Assembly (NCBI RefSeq): GCF_037102585.1
Contig: NW_027043829.1
Span: 3,968,001 to 4,032,000 of the forward strand
Direction: 5' to 3'
Length of the DNA: 64,000 nt
Source: Saccharomycopsis crataegensis
Taxonomy: Eukaryota; Ascomycota; Saccharomycetes; Ascoideales; Saccharomycopsidaceae
The stretch's first letter is position 1. The number at the start of each line of letters is the position of its first letter. Shown here piece by piece: positions 59,353 through 64,000 of the stretch. The notes under the pieces were generated by a model. That model did no database searches, had not been told where the DNA came from, and saw nothing but the letters and a program-made list of their open reading frames with translations. Position numbers and translations under genes: made by a program.

Positions 59353-60495
59353 TTATGCTTGCTGAATCTCAGCCTTGAAAAAGGCTTCTTGCATGGAAAC
59401 TGTAGTTTCAGAGATTCCGTTTGTGTAACTGAAGGCTCTTGGGTCGAAACCTGGGTCCGTTTGGTGAAAATCTATCACTTCACCATACATCATTGCTCTC
59501 CAAGTCTCAACTGGCAAATCAGCTTCAGTAAAACTCCAGTCAAAGATGTGTTCCGCAACAGGTTCATCATCTGGATCGTGGAATGCCTCAAGATAAGGAT
59601 GCTCAAGGGCTTCTTCTGCAGATATTCTCAGCTTTGGATCAAAAACGAGCATTTTTGACAACAAATCCACCGCTTGAGGATCAATGTTTTTGAATCTTTC
59701 GGTTAACGGCACAGGTTCACGAGTAGGCAAACTTGATACAAAATTCAAGGTGTTTTCGGAAGTAATTGTCTCAATGACGTTTCTTGGAGGAGTGCCTAAC
59801 AATTCCGTAATGATTGAGAATTGGTGAACATGGTCATTACCTGGGAAAAGAGGTTTAGATTCAATCATTTCTGAAAAGATACAAGCAGCAGACCAAATAT
59901 CCACTTTTGTATCGTACTTTTGCCATGTCAACATGATCTCTGGAGCTCTGTAGAATCTGGTGGATACATACCCAGTCATTTGGGGATCTTGGACTCTAGC
60001 CAAACCGAAGTCACAAATTTTCAAATCGCAGGTTTCATTCACCAAGATATTGGAAGGCTTCAAATCTCTGTGGATAACCCCAGCAGAGTGGACATATTTA
60101 AGACCTCTGAGGATCTGATAAAGGAAATATTTTATAAATTGAGGCTGCAAAGGACGGGACTTGATAAGACGATGCAAATCGGTACCTTGCAAATCAGTGA
60201 TGAAGTATATGTCTTCACTCGGGGAGATGAAGATATCATTAAGGGAAATCAAGTTCTCGTGCCTCAACTCCTTCAAAAGCTTCAACTCTCTATAGGTTCT
60301 CTTCGCCAAGACGTCCGTGGAGAAAGGTTTCATGATCTTCTTGATCGCCACTTTCCGTTCTTCGATGATATCATCGGCAGCACACACGAGGCCAAACGCC
60401 CCCATTCCCACGGGGTTCAAGTTTGTATATCTCCTGGTGACCTCGAAGCAGGTACCAAAGATCTGGAACCTCACAAAGTCGTTAGAGACATCCAT
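59353..60495 (-). CDS. HOG1: Hog1, stress-activated MAP kinase
   Basis: The 380-residue kinase has the p38/Hog1 activation motif Thr174-Gly175-Tyr176 in [15 protein letters not shown], at the same positions as S. cerevisiae Hog1. The Gly loop is [11 protein letters not shown], the catalytic Lys is about 52 (VAIKKIMK), HRDLKPSN is at 142-149 and DFGLA follows. The common-docking and Pbs2-binding region is [19 protein letters not shown]. Hog1 answers osmotic, oxidative and other stress downstream of Pbs2. The tail is shorter than in S. cerevisiae (435) and lacks the Gln-rich part. Residue 289 is encoded by CTG in a solvent-exposed polar position (DPK-x-RIS). It is divergent from PTC5. Confidence 0.97.
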   Translation of the reverse strand: MDVSNDFVRFQIFGTCFEVTRRYTNLNPVGMGAFGLVCAADDIIEERKVAIKKIMKPFSTDVLAKRTYRELKLLKELRHENLISLNDIFISPSEDIYFITDLQGTDLHRLIKSRPLQPQFIKYFLYQILRGLKYVHSAGVIHRDLKPSNILVNETCDLKICDFGLARVQDPQMTGYVSTRFYRAPEIMLTWQKYDTKVDIWSAACIFSEMIESKPLFPGNDHVHQFSIITELLGTPPRNVIETITSENTLNFVSSLPTREPVPLTERFKNIDPQAVDLLSKMLVFDPKLRISAEEALEHPYLEAFHDPDDEPVAEHIFDWSFTEADLPVETWRAMMYGEVIDFHQTDPGFDPRAFSYTNGISETTVSMQEAFFKAEIQQA

Positions 60496-60926
60496 TATCG
60501 GTGAGTGTATGTGTGTGTTGTTGTGTTGTGTTGCGCTGTGTTATTGACAACGCCAGCAATTTTAACAAAGAAATTTGGTGAAATTAAAAATTCCCCCAAT
60601 CCCTGAGATGTACCACGAACACGGGACCATCCGACAAAAGGGGGCAGCGCCCAATAGCCACAGGAATTTTTGGGAAACTAAGGAGAATTACAGCAATATA
60701 CTTTACACCCATGAAAAACCAATAGAAAAAGTGTCTCTTTACTGTATTTTTCTACCTGTTCCATCAGTTATTCAATCGTCCCAAATAAGCATTGTAATTT
60801 CCGCGATTTTCTGCGCGCACACAGTGGTCCCGACCCCTTCAAGAAAAAACTGCCATTCGACAAATCACCGCCATCTCCTATATATTGACCAAACCGCTAG
60901 TCTGCCCCCTCCCACTAGGAAGAGAG
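60496..60926. promoter_or_regulatory. Divergent HOG1/PTC5 promoter with STRE-like sites
   Basis: This 431-bp region carries AGGGG at 60639-60643 and CCCCT at 60906-60910, the two orientations of the stress response element bound by Msn2/4-type factors. The second lies only 17 bp before the PTC5 ATG, which is unusually close. A (GTGTT)n tract follows the HOG1 start on the plus strand (60508-60540). Confidence 0.45.
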
Positions 60927-62570
60927 ATGTTCCAACTTACGGCTTCCAAGTCTCCCGCTTTAAGGCTGCTCTTGACTGCCCAGCCTATGGGTATCCGCAC
61001 TTTCACTTCGACTTCTCATCGCAATTATCTATCTTCCATGAGACGCGCCCCGTACTTAGCAGCAGCAGTATCTGGTGTCATATTGGCTCTTACCTATGTA
61101 GCTGTTCCAAAGACCAGTACTGTTGTTCTTGCTGATAACGGTTCCCGCTCTTTTTCTTCCTCTGCTGGTCCTAACTCTCAGCAACAATTGAAGCAACAAA
61201 TCACTTTACTCTCTGATACACAAGAAAATGCCAAGCTTAGACGTAATGAAGAAAGTTATTCTGTCAACCGTAACAATGGGGTCCTTAGGTACGACATTTC
61301 TCAGTTGCCTTCTAATAATCCGATTGAAGACGACAGATCCGAACAAATTGTTGAAGTGCCTATCCAGAATCCCGAAACTGGTAAATTGGAAATGGCCGAT
61401 TGGGCATTTTGGGGTGTATATGATGGTCATTCTGGTTGGTATACTAGCGCAAAATTGAGGGATGAACTCATTGGTTGTGTGGTTACTGAATTAAGTTCTG
61501 TGTATAAAGTATCTGAAACCGAACCTAAAGCTCGTGTTGTTCCATCTTCAGAAGAAATCGACCAAGCAATCAAGAAAGGTTTCCTCAAACTCGACAATGA
61601 AATCATTTATGGGAATGTTACTAATGCGTTAGAACATGCTGATGATAAGCCTAAAGCTGCTGAATTTTTGATGCCTGGTCTTTCTGGTTCTTGTGGTTTG
61701 CTTAGTTTTTATGATTCTACCACTCAAATTTTGAAAGTTGCCGTTACTGGGGATTCTAGGGCTTTACTCGGTTCTTTAAATGAAAAAAACCAGTGGACAG
61801 TTAAGTCTTTGAGTATTGACCAAACAGGTTCCAATCAAGAAGAAGCTGATAGAATTAGAAGTGAGCATCCAGGGGAACCTAATGCAGTCACCAGGGGCAG
61901 AGTCCTTGGTAGACTTGAACCAAGTAGAGCGTTTGGTGATGGGAAATTCAAATGGGGTGCAGAATTACAAAAGAAAATTCATAAGCAATTTTTCAGCTAT
62001 CCACCTCCAGGCAACTTAAAAACTCCACCATATGTCACTGCTGAACCAGTAGTTACCACCACAAAAATCAATCCATCCAGAAATGATTTCTTGGTGTTGG
62101 GTACTGATGGTCTCTTTGAACTTTTAACTAACGAGGAAATTGCTGGATTGGTCATTAAATGGGCTGAGAAAAGGAAAATTTTCAAGGATCATACATCTTC
62201 AATGTTGTCATCCTTCAATGTATTCAAGGATGATAAGAGCTTGGGTTTCCCAAAAGTCATTGATATTACTGAAAATAAGGCTGCTTTGAAACCCCCTTAC
62301 CGTGAAAACACCCTTAGCGAAAAAAAGTTGATCATTGAGGATGAAAACGTTTCAACTCATTTAGTTCGTAATGCTTTGACTTTAGGTACTGGTGATCGTA
62401 ATTATGGTAAAATGCTCTTGAATATTCCTTCCCCGCTCTCTAGACGTTACAGAGATGATCTAACTGTCGTAGTGGTTTTCTTTGGTGAAAATGGCCAAGT
62501 GGATGAAACTAGTCAACTAAAAATAAATTTGGAAGCTACCAGAGGAGGCGAGGTCAAAGCTAAATTGTAA
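60927..62570 (+). CDS. PTC5: Ptc5-like mitochondrial PP2C protein phosphatase
   Basis: The 547-residue protein begins at the ATG at 60927 (MFQLTASKSPALR); a longer frame starts at TTG. The N-terminus is a basic, Ser/Thr-rich matrix-type presequence with RTFTSTSHR and a hydrophobic stretch at about 41-60 (APYLAAAVSGVILALTYVAV), suggesting a sorting signal. PP2C motifs are in order: WGVYDGHSG (Asp166), SGSCGLLSFYDS, VAVTGDSRALLGS, RVLGRLEPSRAFGD, LVLGTDGLFELLTNEE and YRDDLTVVVVFFG. Ptc5 is the intermembrane-space phosphatase that dephosphorylates pyruvate dehydrogenase in S. cerevisiae (572 residues). Adjacent to HOG1 but not its known phosphatase. Confidence 0.92.
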   Translation: MFQLTASKSPALRLLLTAQPMGIRTFTSTSHRNYLSSMRRAPYLAAAVSGVILALTYVAVPKTSTVVLADNGSRSFSSSAGPNSQQQLKQQITLLSDTQENAKLRRNEESYSVNRNNGVLRYDISQLPSNNPIEDDRSEQIVEVPIQNPETGKLEMADWAFWGVYDGHSGWYTSAKLRDELIGCVVTELSSVYKVSETEPKARVVPSSEEIDQAIKKGFLKLDNEIIYGNVTNALEHADDKPKAAEFLMPGLSGSCGLLSFYDSTTQILKVAVTGDSRALLGSLNEKNQWTVKSLSIDQTGSNQEEADRIRSEHPGEPNAVTRGRVLGRLEPSRAFGDGKFKWGAELQKKIHKQFFSYPPPGNLKTPPYVTAEPVVTTTKINPSRNDFLVLGTDGLFELLTNEEIAGLVIKWAEKRKIFKDHTSSMLSSFNVFKDDKSLGFPKVIDITENKAALKPPYRENTLSEKKLIIEDENVSTHLVRNALTLGTGDRNYGKMLLNIPSPLSRRYRDDLTVVVVFFGENGQVDETSQLKINLEATRGGEVKAKL

Positions 62571-63089
62571 TTTGGTGCTGATATTTATTTTTTGTTCACT
62601 TTTTTCATTTTAATGGGATTCTTGAGCTTCTAGATACATGTGGATGGTTTGTTTGTTTGTTTTTTACATTTTCATCAGAATTTTTTATGATATTTCCAAT
62701 TCATTAACAAAATATCAAAATTCAAAATTCTCTACAATTTGGGCTTTCTTTGTAATATAGTATGACACAAAAAAGACATTAGTGGGCATATAAGTCAACT
62801 ATTCAAAATATACAATAATTATTATATGTATGTGAATTAACCAATTTTGAATCGTTTTTTTTTTTTTGATGATATCACTATCCATAGTATGCAATTGCTA
62901 ATTAACGAACCAAGATCTAATCGATCTGTTAAGTTAGTGGTTATGAAACACCAAAAAAAAAAAAAAAAAAAAAAATACAAACAAAAACAAAAACAAACAA
63001 AGCCAAAAAGAATCAGACACAAAATCAATCGTGTATCTTCAAACCTCTTTTGAATAGGAATATACAACTAGTCAATAACAAAAAATCAT
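62571..63089. other. Intergenic, PTC5 3' flank and CDC27 promoter
   Basis: A 519-bp AT-rich spacer with a T run at 62857-62867 and an A run of 23 at 62953-62975. No RNA gene seen. Confidence 0.5.
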
Positions 63090-64000
63090 ATGAACGTTCA
63101 ATCATACGTTATACAGCGACTTCGCTCAACCATTTGGTATTCGTTGGATAATAGTCTTCTCGAGAATGCTGAGTTTACAGCTGAAAGATTAGTGGGCGTT
63201 ACTTCCAAAGGTGATTCTGAATCAATTTATCTTTATGGACTCGTTTTGTATCGTCGGGGCAAATATAAGACGGCTTTCAGAGTGACTGCGAATCATATTC
63301 ACGCTGGGTGTGCCTATATTTTTGCAAGATGCGCGTTGAAACTTGAACTTCAGAAGGATGGAATTGAGGCATTACAGCAAACAATACATCTTTGGAATAG
63401 CACTAATGACAGTGAAGAAGATTATGATTTGAAACAGCAAACTTTTGAAAATTATGAAACTGTCAGAAAATCAACTCCTGACGCTGCCGTTGTTTTTTCT
63501 TTATTAGGTCGTTTATATGGTTCTATTGGTGATACTAAAGAAAGTGCCATTTATCATTCTCAAGCACTTAGACTAAATCCATATCTTTGGGATTCTTTCG
63601 AACAACTTTGTCAAATAGGAGCTAATGTTAACACAAAATCAATATATAAACCGAGGCCGATACTTTCTGGTGGTTATGCCTCGATGACAAATAAATCAAA
63701 GGCCGGTAATCCTGGTTTGGCTCCAATGAATCCAAAGGCGTTTTTCAGTAAACCCAATAGTTTCAATAAATCAGAAGATAGCTCTTTTAATAATAGCAAT
63801 TTTTCAAATAATGATCCGCTAAAGGATCTAAATAATGGAGGGTTGAATTCAAATGTTACTAATATTTTTTCAACGCCAAGATTGAAACATTCATCATTAC
63901 CTGATGCTCCAGTTAGAAAACATGTCAGAGGCGGACATACCGAGATTACTGATTCAATTCAGAGATTAGGAACAAGATTTACATCATCGAAGGTCACTTC
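63090..64000 (+). CDS. CDC27: Cdc27/Apc3, anaphase-promoting complex TPR subunit, 5' part
   Basis: The frame opens at the ATG at 63090 and stays open to the window edge, giving 303 residues. MNVQSYVIQRLRSTIWYSLD followed by NAEFTAERLVG matches the N-terminus of Cdc27. The first TPRs follow (IYLYGLVLYRRGKYKTAFRV, then AGCAYIFARCALKL), and SALRLNPYLWDSFEQLC-type sequence (HSQALRLNPYLWDSFEQLCQIG) around residues 150-170 is the conserved end of the N-terminal TPR block. After it comes the Ser/Asn-rich linker. Cdc27 binds Cdc20/Cdh1 Ile-Arg tails in the APC/C. The rest of the gene lies outside the window. Confidence 0.9.
   Translation, partial: MNVQSYVIQRLRSTIWYSLDNSLLENAEFTAERLVGVTSKGDSESIYLYGLVLYRRGKYKTAFRVTANHIHAGCAYIFARCALKLELQKDGIEALQQTIHLWNSTNDSEEDYDLKQQTFENYETVRKSTPDAAVVFSLLGRLYGSIGDTKESAIYHSQALRLNPYLWDSFEQLCQIGANVNTKSIYKPRPILSGGYASMTNKSKAGNPGLAPMNPKAFFSKPNSFNKSEDSSFNNSNFSNNDPLKDLNNGGLNSNVTNIFSTPRLKHSSLPDAPVRKHVRGGHTEITDSIQRLGTRFTSSKVT

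Overview
The window is chromosomal DNA of a budding yeast (Saccharomycotina). Genes are densely packed, AT-rich and mostly intronless, with short intergenic gaps. The few introns use GTATGT, GTAAGT or GTGAGT donors and CTAAC- or TTAAC-type branch points. A spliced respiratory complex I assembly factor rules out the Saccharomyces lineage. CTG codons are rare, and several sit where conserved proteins carry Ser, Thr, Lys or other polar residues. This fits a yeast that reads CUG as something other than Leu, most likely the CUG-Ser clade, but that is inference.

Layout, left to right: TUP1 (cut at its 5' end), APA2, VAC7, PEX3, a Swi5/SAE3-like gene, RSN1, PPA2, MAK21, CDC14 (two exons) and TMA23 fill 0-21.7 kb. 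A 3.05-kb block with no protein gene follows (21.66-24.71 kb). It holds one tRNA-Arg(UCU) gene and several worn repeats. Next come an MKS1-like gene, SAE2, LOS1, SOK1, DUG2, LSB6, a two-exon NDUFAF2-like gene, a YHR112C-type PLP enzyme, YPT35, TRR1, ISW2 (three exons, with a reading-frame slip in an A13 run), TRP4, AIM2 (two exons), ANP1, HOG1, PTC5 and the 5' part of CDC27, which runs off the right edge.

These are mostly ordinary housekeeping genes and do not form one pathway. Some local themes stand out. MAK21 and TMA23 are both nucleolar ribosome-biogenesis genes and both have PAC/RRPE-like sites. SAE2 and the Swi5-like gene both act in double-strand-break repair. HOG1 and PTC5 are divergent and share a promoter containing stress-element-like CCCCT/AGGGG sites. 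I found no integrated virus, CRISPR array, gene cluster or evident new multi-gene system. The observations most worth a second look are the ISW2 homopolymer slip, the polar-position CTG codons, the repeat- and hairpin-bearing tRNA block, and the GC-rich YPT35 island.
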